Positions 1 to 12,300 of a stretch of 64,000 bases of DNA are shown here, one piece after another. Source of the stretch: Anaspis maculata (lineage: Eukaryota > Arthropoda > Insecta > Coleoptera > Scraptiidae); contig OX421967.1 of assembly GCA_949128115.1 (NCBI GenBank), forward strand, positions 56,308,855 through 56,372,854, given 5' to 3'. The notes under the pieces were generated by a model that saw nothing but the letters and a program-made list of their open reading frames with translations, did no database searches and was not told the DNA's origin. Within the stretch, counting starts at the first letter, position 1; every line of letters starts with the position of its first letter. The translations under genes and the position numbers were made by a program.

Positions 1-290
1 CTAATGCATTTTTTTAAGGAGAAAACGAGCACGTGGCCCTTGGCAGGGCCCTGCGCAATCACGACCGCACACCGGATCAATAACCCCGTCGCCGCCGCCG
101 CCGCGGCGGCGGGGCGACAGGGGGCGCCCGATAGACGTCGGAACAGCGCCGCGACGACACACGGCGAGAAGGACGTCTGGCGTCGAAAATTTTGGTCGAC
201 GTCTGTAGGGGCGTCGCCTGCAATTTCGCCTCTCTGCGAGCAACTCTATAAGCCGTTCTCGATCGTTCCGTGCGCGCCTTCTCCTTCAAA
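1..290 (+). promoter_or_regulatory. CpG-rich upstream region / likely promoter and 5' UTR of the M13 gene
   Basis: This 290-base stretch is far richer in C+G and CpG than the introns. It ends directly at the candidate start codon, so it probably holds the promoter and first-exon UTR. A GCC/GGC run at about 89-114 is a near-perfect palindrome around CCGCGG and could fold as a hairpin. A CTATAAG at 245-251 resembles a TATA box, but it lies only about 40 bases before the ATG. No transcription start can be fixed from sequence. Confidence 0.4.
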
Positions 291-302
291 ATGAGTGTCA
301 AG
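291..302 (+). CDS. Exon 1: possible 12-nt coding start of the M13 peptidase (MSVK)
   Basis: The ATG at 291 sits in a good insect start context (TTCAAAATGAG). It encodes MSVK and then meets a donor AAG|GTTCGT at 303. The phase is 0 and matches exon 2, which itself begins with ATG. The short coding part would be the 3' end of a first exon whose 5' UTR lies upstream in the GC-rich first 290 bases. The alternative is that this exon is wholly untranslated and translation starts at 1655, giving 775 aa. The donor is weaker than the others in the gene. A 5' RACE read or an orthologue alignment would decide. Confidence 0.5.
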
Positions 303-3300
303 GTTCGTACCACAGCATTTTATTACTTAATCTGTGCCTTGTCCAGGCCAGAAAAAAAGGGCAATTTTTCCGCCAGAGCAGTTCTTCCACACGTTCAAGG
401 TCTAGCGACGTCGTCGTCGTCGGACGACGCTCGCTATTTTTACTGCTACGAAACGCACACACATACACACCGGGTTATCCTCTAAGTGTTTATATAAACA
501 TGTTTATCTAATCATATCGAGTGCTCTGTGCGATGATTAGAGACACATAAAGGGGGACGTAAGGTTTTAGATTTCTTCCAGTGGCAGTGTGGTAGTGGCG
601 GCAGTCCGGTGGAAGCTAGCGTCGGGTTTGGAGCGTGGTGGCACTAGGCACTCGCGAGCCCCCATAACAATGTGACGTCATTCGAAGTTAATTAAATCGG
701 GAGACGCGAACATGTGTGTGTAGTTGAATTGGAACGTACGGACAGACGGTGTGATTAAAACTGCTCTTCTGCAAAAGTTAGCCAATTTTTTTTTTATTAA
801 TGCCGGTTCCAGCGACAGAGTTTAATTAGAGATTAGCTGATCAGAGATCAACCTGATTTTTTTCTAATCAAAGCTAGCTAACTGATGATACAGTAGCATC
901 AAGTTAATCTTTAATTAAGCAGTAGCTATTTTTAAGGTTCCTTTGTTTCTGGAAGTACATATAGGTGTTTTCAAAGTTGAATCATTTCTTTTAACACGTT
1001 GTTGCCAGCATGTCAAAAGATCAGGAGAGAATAAGAGAATTCGTTCTCAAAAATTCTTCGATTTATGAAGACCTCTAAAGTTTGGCCCTGAATTTTACAC
1101 TTGCAGATATAATTATTGTCACATATTAACTACACTTCGCCCCTACTAAAGAAATTTGGTAGGACGCGTAATGACTGTTCAACAGAGACTTATTTTAGTA
1201 AACTTAGTTTCGAATTTGATCAAAATCGGTTAAACGGTTTGAAAGTCACGGTTAAAGAAAATTTAAAAGGCAAATTTAACATCTTGTATTTTTTTAAGCA
1301 AGCATTTTAGTACATTGAGTTTTTTTTTCGACTTCATTTTTGATGAAAAGTCACCCCTCAAAGTTTGTTACAACCAGTACCAAACACCCTGTATATCAAA
1401 GGACTTTTGTCAAATCAAATACTGAAAATTGAGAAAAAATAATTTTGAAACTGGATTTCTTCACTGTTTCCCAGATTGCTCGACATGCCAGCAACAATAT
1501 CCCAAATGAAAAGACTCAACTTCACGAACACTGTTTTTGGAACATATTTGTAACTTATTTGTAACGTATTTGTAATTTATTCAATTGTAAGAAGAATAAT
1601 TGTTATTTATGAGAAGAACTCTGTTAAATGCTATTGTAAAATGGTATTTTTCAGATGACGAGATACACGCACGCTGACTTTGCGGACGACGACAGCGTCA
1701 ACAGCGTCCAGCTGACGGAAGGAATCAGCACCAGCGCCACCCACATCCGGTACCATGCCGGAGGTTCCATTTGGAAACAAAGGACCATGCTGGAAAAAGC
1801 CCTCCTAGTCCTGGCGGCTACGCTGCTCTTTGTCATCATAGTGCTGGCCATCATACTGCATTCAGCCGAACATAGGATACACGAATCTAGGGTGAGGCTG
1901 CTTTTTTTTTTCATGAAAAATCATGTTAGGTGATTCTTCACCTGAGAAATAACTGAAGTAGGTACGCAAAAAAAGCCGTGTCACCATCTGAATATTCATG
2001 AGTTTTCAAACCTGCTAGTTATCCTCGGGTTCCCTTGGATAATTTTAGATTCTCTTCAACTGGTGGATAGCACGATCCTTCAGCTCCCAGTCTTTACTCT
2101 TCGAAAGTTCCGTAATACCCCACACAAAAAAATCTGCTCAATTCCGAAACTAATTTCACGAAGAGTGATGTCTTACCTCGGGATGATTTTCGGTTTTTAC
2201 TCTTACTCTGATTTTTTACAAAATTGTGATTTTTTGTGTGAAATCTGCACTTTTCGAATGCTCCATATTTTCAATCCAGATTGATTGGTCGCTGTGGTGT
2301 TGTCCGCTTTGTCAGGAAATCATTCTCTAGATATAGGTGTAAAATTAGGTGTGGGGGGGGTCTCACAGGATAGTTCGACCCGGGTGCCAAATATGCTAGG
2401 TACGCCACTGTGTTGCGCCCCCCCCCCCCCCCAGCACAGATCCTAGATCCGCCACTGCGATCAAACGCGGAATTTTCGATTGTACGACGTTCGACTGTAC
2501 GACATTCGATCCTACGACTTTCGATCCTACGGGATGGAGCCCACATCGATATATTTCTTCCCTGAGGAGTTATCCCGGGTACAGACGGACGGACGGACAG
2601 ACGGACCAATTTCCAAGACGGACCAGACTTTTTCCAATTTTTTGGGAAAGTGCGCTAAAAAAAAAAGAAAATGTGGAAGTAGACTCTATCAATCAGTCTA
2701 TCAATTTTATCTGGGTTTTGATTGACTTTCACAGTACCAGTGAGCCCTTTTGCCTTTTTTCGTTATACAGGGTGTTTCATGGTGAGATCGACATAGAGTA
2801 AGAATAGGTAGCGTTTTTCAAGGTGCAGCAAGATCTAACTTCAGACATTTTCTAACGCTCTTCGTTTCGAAGTTACAGGGTGATTCGTGTATTTTGTCGA
2901 TTTTTTTATCGGCCATATCTTTGGGACGAATTGATAAAACAAAATTTGACAGGTATGTTCTACCACCAACACTTGATACATTGCACTATCGATCAATCCG
3001 AAAATTCCAGGGCCGGTCTTAATTTTTTTCTTTCAAGTTTCTGTCAAAAAAATTCACCATGTATGCATGTTTTTCAAAATTCAGTTTCACATTCGGAGAC
3101 TACATAAAAAAGACTATGACTCCGACTGATAAGTTTTTTTGGCGCCATTGAACTATTCCAAAATTATTGACTTTAAATATTTCGCCTAATGAAATTTTTA
3201 TTCGTCATAACTTCCGAACGAAGTAATTGAATGTAGTGAATATTTGACAGGTATAGTCTAGTGCTAAACCTTGATACACTGCGTCATCGATATTTTGTGA

Positions 3301-6300
3301 ACTGCAAAAACTGCAGGGTCGGACTTGGATTTTCGCCTCTCAAGCTTTCCTCACAAATACCTACCACCCTGTATGCATTTTTTCCAAATACTTTCTTACA
3401 CCAGCAAACTACATGAAAAATGCTATGATTCTGGCTAATGAAATTGTTTGACGAAATTGAACTGAGGCAGGAAAAAATAATGGCTTTAATAATTTTTGGG
3501 ATAGAAAAATGGTCTAGTTAGTCTCAATTTTCGAGTCAAAAAAAACTTTCTTATTCAAACTTGTGAATTTACATCGATGATATAATATCAAATAAATGCA
3601 AATCAAATCATTCAGAAAGGCGAGCGAGAATTAAGGACCATGTTAAATGACATATCTTGAAGATTAAAAATTACATAATAAATCAAGTGATGATTATATT
3701 TTCTTTTTTTTTTCTTTATATTTTCCGCCCTATAAGTACCAATGAGGCCCCTTCTACCTTCATTTGTTATATAAAGCTTGATCCATTGGGCCCCTTGTGT
3801 CTTCAATAACGTTTAAAGCTTTACTGAGCCCCCTTGCATTTTTCCGTGTCACTCGGAACTCTATTCAGCCCCCTTGTGCCCTCATGTGTCGTTTGGAGCT
3901 GTAATGAGCCCCTTATGTTTTTCGTGGCTTTCGGAGTTCCAGTAAGCCTTCTTGTGCGTTGTTGCGTTGTTGAAAGCCCTAGTGTGAATCTCTTGTGCCT
4001 TAATAAGATATACGGAGCCCTATCGGGTCTCTTTTATGTCTGCTGCAAGTGTAGTTTGTGGCCCTAATTAGTCCCCTTATGTTTTTTCATAGCTACCAGA
4101 ATTTCAGTAAACCCCCTTTTACCTTCATTTATTACATATAAGCTCCCTTGGCCCCCCTTGTGTCTTTAATATCGTTTGAAGCCCTGCCGATCTCCCTTCA
4201 CATTTTTTTGTGGCTTTCGGAGCATTAGTGAACACCTCAAGCCTTGATGTGATATTCGGAGCCCTGTCGGGCCCCTTGTGTCCTCAAAAGAATATGAAGC
4301 CCTAAACTTTATGTTTTTTCCTGGCTCTCAGAAGTCCAGTAAGCCCCCTTTTGCCTTCTTGTATTATCCAGAGCCCCCTTTAGTCCCCTTGTTTCTTTAA
4401 CATCTTTTGAAGCTTCTTACTTTTTTCCAAGAGGCTTTCGGAGCATTCGTTAGTAAGCACCTTGTGCGTTCATGAGACTTTGGACAACGGTCACGTTGTG
4501 TCCTTAAGTGTAGTATGGAGTCCCCCAGCAGGCCCTCTTCTGCCTTTGTATGTTATATGAAGCTTCACTGGGCCCCCTTGTGTCTTGAATATCATTTGAA
4601 GCCCTGCTGAGCACCCCTGAAACAAGGGGGCCAAATACGACTCTGGATAATACAAGAAGACGAAAGGTGGCTTACCTGAGAGCCAGGAAAAACAAAAGGG
4701 GGCTAATTAAAGCTTCATATTCTTTGGAGGACACAAGGGGCCCGATAGAGCTCCAAATATCACATGAAGGCTTGAGGTTTCACAAATGACCCGAAGGCCG
4801 CAAAAAGATTAAGGCGACAAGGAGATTAATTGGGGCTCCAAACTACATTTGCGGACATAAACGGAGCCCTTATATCACATTAAGGCACAAGGGATTTACA
4901 CTAGGGCTTCCAACAACGCAAGAAGGCACAAGGGGGCTTACTGGAACTCCGAAAGCGACGAAAAAACACAAGGGGGCTCATTAGGGCTCCAAACGACACA
5001 TGAAGGCACAAGAGGGCTCAATAGAGATCCAAATGACCCAGAAAAACATAAGGGGCCCAATGAATCGAGCTTTATATTACAAATGAAAGTGAGGGGGCTT
5101 ATTGTACTTGTTCTTGAAGCCAATAAAAACTAAGTGGGGCTCCATACTAAACTTGAGGACACAAGGGTGTCCGATAGGTCTCCGAATATCATATGAAGTC
5201 ATGAGGTGCTTCCAGCAATAGAATAAGGCTGGAATATGGTTTGCTGGAATTCTGGAAAAACATGAGGGAGCTCATTAGAGCTTCAAACGAAGGGCTTCAA
5301 ACAATCCTGGTGACACAAGGGGGTCCAAGGGGCTTCATATAACAAAATAAGGCAAAAGCGGGGCTCACTGGGTATTCTGAAAGTCAATAAAAACTGAGAT
5401 GAAAACATAAGTGGGCTGATTATAGGCCTCCTAACTACACCATGAGGGCACAAGGACTTCAACTTTCAAAATAATCAAAATAGGAGTGAAACTCCAAAAT
5501 CATTCCGAGGTAAGACATCACTTTTTATAAATTTGGTTTAAAAATTGAGTAGAATTTTTTTTAGAAAATGAAAGAATTCCGAGGATTGAGAAACTTTCAA
5601 CAACTCTACACTGTTTGATGTGTCACCCTGTAAAAACATTATCTGAAATTATTCGTATTTGCAAAAGCAGGGACTGATAATCAAAGTATTGTGCTATCCA
5701 CCAGTTGAAGAAAATGCAAAGTCGCCAAAAGAACCCGGAAATGACCAGTTTTAAAAACCGATGAAAATTTACGGAGTGACACGACTTTTGCTGAGCACTT
5801 TTTTCAACGCCTTGGTACACAAATAACTATTTTGAAAATGTTTTTACTACCGGCAGGTTTGTTTCTAGATATCTAATACAACCGCAAGCACCCTTTGACT
5901 TGTCAAAAGTGACTTTTGCATCAAAACGTACTGATGAGTTTGATTTGGGCTCAACAGAGACGATTCTTGATTGTAATCTGAATTCAAGAAAAACTTACCG
6001 TCTGCTTTATTCAATTAAAACTTCAAGCTCATATCGAAAATCTGCAACAACAAAAAAAAAACAAATTTGATTACTGCAAAAAAAAACATTTCCTCCCAAG
6101 CCATTTACCGGGTCGGATAATCCTTCTTCACAGACGTCATTGAATAACAATTATTGCTTCAATTAAAGTGTTTTGGCGATACTAATAGGATTCTGATTAA
6201 ATTTCCGAGTTCAAGTAAGCGAATTGTAGGCGACTATTTTTAGAAATGGATCTGGACTTTGTCCGCTTGTTTTCAATAGAATCCTGATGGGTGTCTTTTT

Positions 6301-9300
6301 TCGCAAAATACACACAATGAACGTTTTTCGGTTAATTAACACCATGTTTACATTTCATTTTATACGAAACAAGGACATAGGAAACCGATAAAACTGCTGA
6401 TAATGGGAAAATACGCAAGGCTCTGTGCGCAATTAGTTATGTTGAATATCAAGTACAGAGCGTCAAATTTAATAACGGGCAGGTGAATGTTTCAAAACAA
6501 ATTTGTTGGGTTCTTCAATCCACCAGGAGTCTCTGTTGGTTTGAATAAGACTTCTGTGGGCTCGTTTGTTTCAAGTACAATTCCACTATAATTACACGCA
6601 CTCACTTTATAGGTAAAATCGGTGTTATAAGGGGAAGGTTAAGAACCACTACGGAAACGTATTGAGCCCAATAAGATTCACTATTGGTGTGAATAAGACT
6701 ACTATGGGATCATACTGGTTTGAAAACGGGATGCCACAGTAAGTACAGTTCGTGTTATAAGGGCAATAAAAAGCAACGAAAAACAATTAGTTAACTCTAT
6801 AGGAGTGTTTTTGTTTGAATCAGGCTACTATTAGCCCAGTCATTATTTTCACCCTCAACTGCATACCGAAGGGCTGAAAATTGGCACACGTCTTCTATCA
6901 AAAGTGCAAGTGTTTTTCAAATATCCTGAAAAAAATCTAAAATTTGTTCTAGAACTTGATTGCTGAATAAATTATATACTTTCCAAGATATTCGAATGGG
7001 AATTGGTATTTGTATACCAACGTTGAGAAAAACAACAGAAATCATATTGAACCCATTGAGAGTCTGTATTGGTTCGATTGAGGCTACTATACGGATCGTA
7101 CTGCTTTGAATACATTTCTACAATTACAAGTACTCGCTTTGCAGATACAGTCTGTTATAAGAGCAATGTTGAAAAAAACATCGAAGAACATATTAAACCC
7201 AATAGAAGTTTCTATTGGTACGAATAAGACTGCTATGGGATCGTATTGCTTTGGATACAATCCCACAAATTCAAGCACTCACTTTGTAGGTACATACAAT
7301 CCGCGTAATAAGAGCAACGTTGAGAAAAACATCGGTAACATATTGAACCCAATAAGAATCCCTGTTAGTTTGAATAAGTCTCCTTTGGGAACGTAATGTC
7401 TTGAATACAATCGCAAAATTACAAGAACTCACTTTGTTGAGTACAATTCGTGTTGTGAAAGCAATGCTTAAAAAAAAGGAGAGCATATTAAACCCAATAG
7501 GAGTCTCTATTGGTTTGAGCAAGGCTGCTATAGGATTGTACTGGATACAATCCTACAACTATTACACTTCGATTCATCATTTGTCGCCTTCAGCGAAAGG
7601 CTAAACTGCCCTTTAAATAACTTGCTACTAGTTACTGCCCTTTTAACAGTTGGCTTTTATACAGAAGCTTTGATTGACGAATTGTGAATCGAGCTCTAGT
7701 TGGAGTGAGTCAGATGGAAAGCACTCGCCAGAAGCAATCGCATTACAGCACAATAATACTAAGGCTGTGCTTGCACTTGAAACTAACACTAGCTTCAACT
7801 ATCCGGCCATCACTTGCTCTTTCGATACATTATTGCACTGTTGATCCATACTAAATCGAGCTTTAGTTCAAGTGAGTCGGATAAAGGCACTAGCCGAAGA
7901 ACATCAAGCTATGAAAAAATCATTATAACACTGCGCTTGCACCTGAAGCTAACATTAGCCCCAACGTTGCGGCTACCCCAGTTTGTTATTGAACTGTACG
8001 AGTAAAGCTGCGTTCACATGCAGTTTTCGCGAAATAAGCCAAGTTCAAAGCTCCAAACGTTGAAAAATCAAAGTTTGATTTATATTGTAGAGATTACTTA
8101 AATCTTGTCTCGTTTGCGGCCAGTGCTTTCAATCGACTAGCTCGAAGGAAGTGAAGCTTGATTTACATTGTCGGATGAATTTTCACTCAAACAAACTGGA
8201 TCCTGAATCAACCAGCAGGTGGACCAACTAAAGCTTAATCCAACCGCTAGCTGTAAAAATTACAGCTCAATTCATACTTAAACCCTACTTGGATTAGGCC
8301 TAATTTAGAGCATGCGCCCTTATTAACTTGCACCCGAAACTAACGCTCGATTTACCATGTAAACTATACTTTAAACCTAGCTCGTTCTTAGCGAGTGCGT
8401 TGATTTCAGTTGCTTGGCAAACTACAGCTTGATTCAGCCACTAGCTCGATAAACTAAAGCTTGTATCACACCGTGAGAAACTGACTTCCATCTTGTCTTG
8501 TGGCAAGTACATTAATTCGTCTAGCTTGGGCACTAAAGCTTGATCTACACTGTACAGACTACTTCAATTTGATCGCGCTAATTGCCGTGTGGTTTCATTC
8601 GACTAGCGACTAGGAAGTAAAGCTTGGTTACTAGGAAGTGAAGCTTGATTTACAATGTAAACTTTAATTCTACCTCACTTCTGGCCAGTGTTTTTATAAC
8701 TTAAACTTGACAAAGTAAAGCTTGATTTATATTGAAGACTGCTTTAAACTTTGGTCGCGTTATGTGGACGAGTGCTTTTATTCAACTAGCTCAAGAAAAT
8801 CAAGCTTGATTTACATCCTGAAGCACCAGTCAATCCTGCCGCTTTTTTGTCCAGTGCTTCTATCCTTTAACTCGACTAACTAGAGCTTAATTTATACTGT
8901 AAAGACTGTTTCACAGTTTGATCGAGTTTATTTGACGTGTGCCTTTATTCAACTAGCTCAAGGGAATGAAGCATTATTTACAATGTGAACTACAATTCAA
9001 TCCTACCTTTTTCCTGGCCACTGCTTCTGAGCTTCCAACATGACAAGCTAAGGCTTGATTCATACAGTAAAGACTACTTCACTGTGGTCGCGTTATTTAT
9101 GGAATTATTGACCTAGCTTATGAAAATAAAGCTTGATTTGCAATGTGAACTACAGCCCTGCCTTTCTCCTCGCCGGTGCTTTAATCCTTCCAACTCGACA
9201 AAATAAAGCTTGCTCTACGCTGCAAAGAATGCTTCACAATTTGGTAGCGTTATTCAGCATGTGTTTCAATTCAACTAGCTCAAGGAAATAAAGCTAAATT

Positions 9301-12300
9301 TACAATGTGAACTACAACTCTGCCTCTCCTCCTGTGTTTTAATCTCTCCATCTGGACAAAATAAAGCTTGCTCTATACTGCAAACAATGCTTTACACTTT
9401 GGTAGCGTCACTTAGCATGCATTTCCATTCAACTAGTGAAGAAAATGAAGCTAGATTTTCAATGTGAAGTAGAACCCAGTGCCAGTGCTTTAATCGCTCC
9501 AACTCGACAAAATAAAGCTTGCTTTATACTTGAAAGGGTGCTTCATAATTTGGTAGGTACCGTTATTTCGCATGTACTTTCATTCAACTAGCTTGCAAAG
9601 TAAATTAGGGTTCAGCTTTACAAGCTCGCTTTACAAAAGCACTAACCCAAGGCAACGTACGCCTACCAATATCTTTTACAACGTAAATCAAGCTTAAGCT
9701 CTACAAGCTAGCCTTCTAAAAGCACTTGAACAAACGTTACCACTACTATAAATAACGTTCACAAGGTAAACTGAGTTTCAGCTCTACAAGCTTGTTTTAC
9801 AAAAGCACAAACCTACCAGTAGGTAGCTTTTACAATGTGAATCAAGCTTTAGTTCTGCAAACTTGCTTTCGAGAAGCATTTTTATCGAAATGAAACACAA
9901 CTACAGCAGCACCTAATTGTAACTATACAATTTGTACAAATTCTACAAGCTAGCTTCGTAAAACTACTCGCCAATAACTTTCAAGTACTAGCCTGTTTTC
10001 AATGACGTTTTACGTGTAAGCCATGCTTAATATACTATAAATGCTAACATGAATTCGTCTTCCAGATAATCCACGTGGAATCAGGTAACAAGATTCCATG
10101 CCTGAACAAATCATGCGTCCACATAGCCAATAACATCCTGGAAGCCATGGACCTGACCGTGGATCCCTGCGATGACTTTTACTCGTACGCTTGTGACGGC
10201 TGGGTCAAAGCCAATCCGATTCCGGACGGCAAAAGCACCTGGGGCACGTTCATGAAGTTGGAACAGCAAAACCAGCTCGTCGTCAAACACGTCCTCGGTG
10301 AGCCTGCAAAAATTCCAAGCATTTTCAAGCATTTTTCTCAATTTTCGGCTCTTCCTGACGCACATGCTCGTTCTCAAAACTTGTTCGTTACAGTTCACAA
10401 GACTTTTTAATCAGTTTATCATTTACTTTTATCTCGACTTTTATTGATTTTATGATAACCTATTACTTACTGCAATGAATTCCAGAGAAACCGATCGACA
10501 ATCTGAAGTCTAAAGCAGAGAAAAAAGCCAAAATGTACTACGAAAGCTGCTTGGACGCCAACGATACAGTCGAAGATCTGGGTGCCAAACCTATGTTGGA
10601 CTTGCTGAAGAAAATCGGCGGTTGGAACATCACAGCCAACGACAGCGGATTCGACATCGAGAACTGGAGCTTGCAGAACGTCGTCCAGACGATCCAGAAC
10701 CGGTACAACATCGGCGGGTTGTTTTCGTACGTCGTCGGCGAGGACGACAAGAATTCTTCCAGGCACGTCCTCCAGATCGACCAGAGCGGACTGACGCTGC
10801 CGACGAGAGAGAATTATCTGAACAAAACCGAGCACAAAAAAGTACTCGACGCCTATCTGGACTACATGACCAAGGTGGGGGTGCTGCTGGGCGGTGAAGC
10901 GAACTCCACCAAGGCGCAAATGGAAGCCGTCATCGAGTTCGAGACCAGACTGGCCAACATTACCACGCCCAATGATCTGAGGAGGGACGAGGAGTCCTTG
11001 TACCACATGATGACCTTGGCCCAGCTCCAAGAAAAAGCGCGATTTGTAAGTTCGAGTTGCAGTACCATCTCACGGTAACCCACAAGAAACCAATAGAAAA
11101 TCCTATTGGGTTTGATATGTTCTCAATTGGTTTAGTAAGGTACAGACAATAAGATAGTCAGTCATAGTTCAAGGTCGTAGATGTCTATGAATATTTTTGC
11201 AGTCCAATGGGATTTTCCTGTTCAAAACAATTCATCATACACAGAAACCATTGGAATCCTATAAGACCATATTGATAATACGAAACCAATAATTCGGTTA
11301 GATTCTTGATACAGACCAATATAAAATGATTGTCGTCAAAGCACTACCATACCATAAAAACCTAGATTAAAACCAATAGAGAATCCTTTCGAGTTTGATA
11401 TGTTCTTTATTGGTTTGATAAGGTGCAGAGAATAGACAGGCATAGTTAATATTCGAAATGTCAGATCTATTTTTCAATCCAGTGGGATTTCCCTGTCAAG
11501 TCCATTTGATCACATATAGAAACCTCCAGAATGCTGCACCTGCTATGTAGAACCATAAACGTTTTTCACTTGAAATTGCGGCTAATGCCACGACTCTGGG
11601 ACTAAAAGCACTTGCATGGTAGAATCAAATGTGAAGCCCGCTTTATCAAGATCAAAAGCTACAACAACGCACCTGGCTTCAAAGCCACTTTACACGTAAA
11701 ACTGCCGTTCTTTTGCTATTGTAAGACTACAAGCACTCGCTCTGTGTGAATGGCTATAAACGCAGCTTAAGGCCTGAGATGGGGCATTTCACAGGAGATA
11801 TCCTTGAGCGAGTACCCAATCGCCTTGAATGTCTAATTTGATTGCAAACGAAGCTTTAACGAGTTCAATTCCATCCTAATGTTTCATTTACAGAGCGAGC
11901 GCTTCTCAAAAACGGTTTGATAGAACTAAAGCTCAGTTCACAGTTTCTCCTAATGTTGTGCTTCCGTTCATTTCTTCAAACATGCAAACGGAGCTTTAAG
12001 GGGAATTATTTTACTGAGAATAACCTTAAACGAGTACGTCGTCACGACCTTGATATTTCGAACTAGATTGCAAACGACGCTTCAGCGCGAATACATTCAT
12101 CCTAATGTTTCGTTCACAGAGCGACTGCTTCTCAAAAATGGTTTGTTCGATAATAAAGGCCCTTTCACAGATTGTTTTAGTCCTGTGATTTCGTGCATTT
12201 CTTCAAGCATATGGGGTTTGAGTGCAAGCGAAGCTTTAGCAGGAATTATTTTACAGTATATAGCCTTGAGCGAGTACACAACCGCCTGAAGTTTCAAACT

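Larger units (their letters stand above)
1966..5815. repeat. Fold-back (palindromic) repeat in intron 2
   Basis: The outer arms are reverse complements. TCTTCAACTGGTGGATAGC at 2053-2071 pairs with 5693-5711. A GTGATGTCTTACCTCGG block near 2167 pairs with one near 5500. The GTGTCAC / CCCGG blocks at about 1978-2035 pair with about 5733-5785. Inside the arms, the G-family array switches from GCCCCCTTG orientation (about 3715-4610) to CAAGGGGGC orientation (about 4620-5460). The left arm is split by at least two insertions (about 2240-2710 and 2767-3715). Long arms partly built of tandem repeats around an inversion point resemble Foldback-type transposons. No target duplication was identified. 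Confidence 0.6.

Noticed and set aside
245..251. CTATAAG as a TATA box for the M13 gene
   Set aside because: It would give a 5' UTR of only about 15 bases and there is no clear initiator, so it is likely chance.
270..485. 71-aa frame reading through the exon 1 donor
   Set aside because: It uses a different frame from the MSVK start, has no homology and runs into intron 1. It is explained by low stop density in GC-rich DNA.
10467..11030. 187-aa frame on the minus strand
   Set aside because: It lies entirely antisense to exon 4, whose + strand translation is clearly an M13 peptidase.
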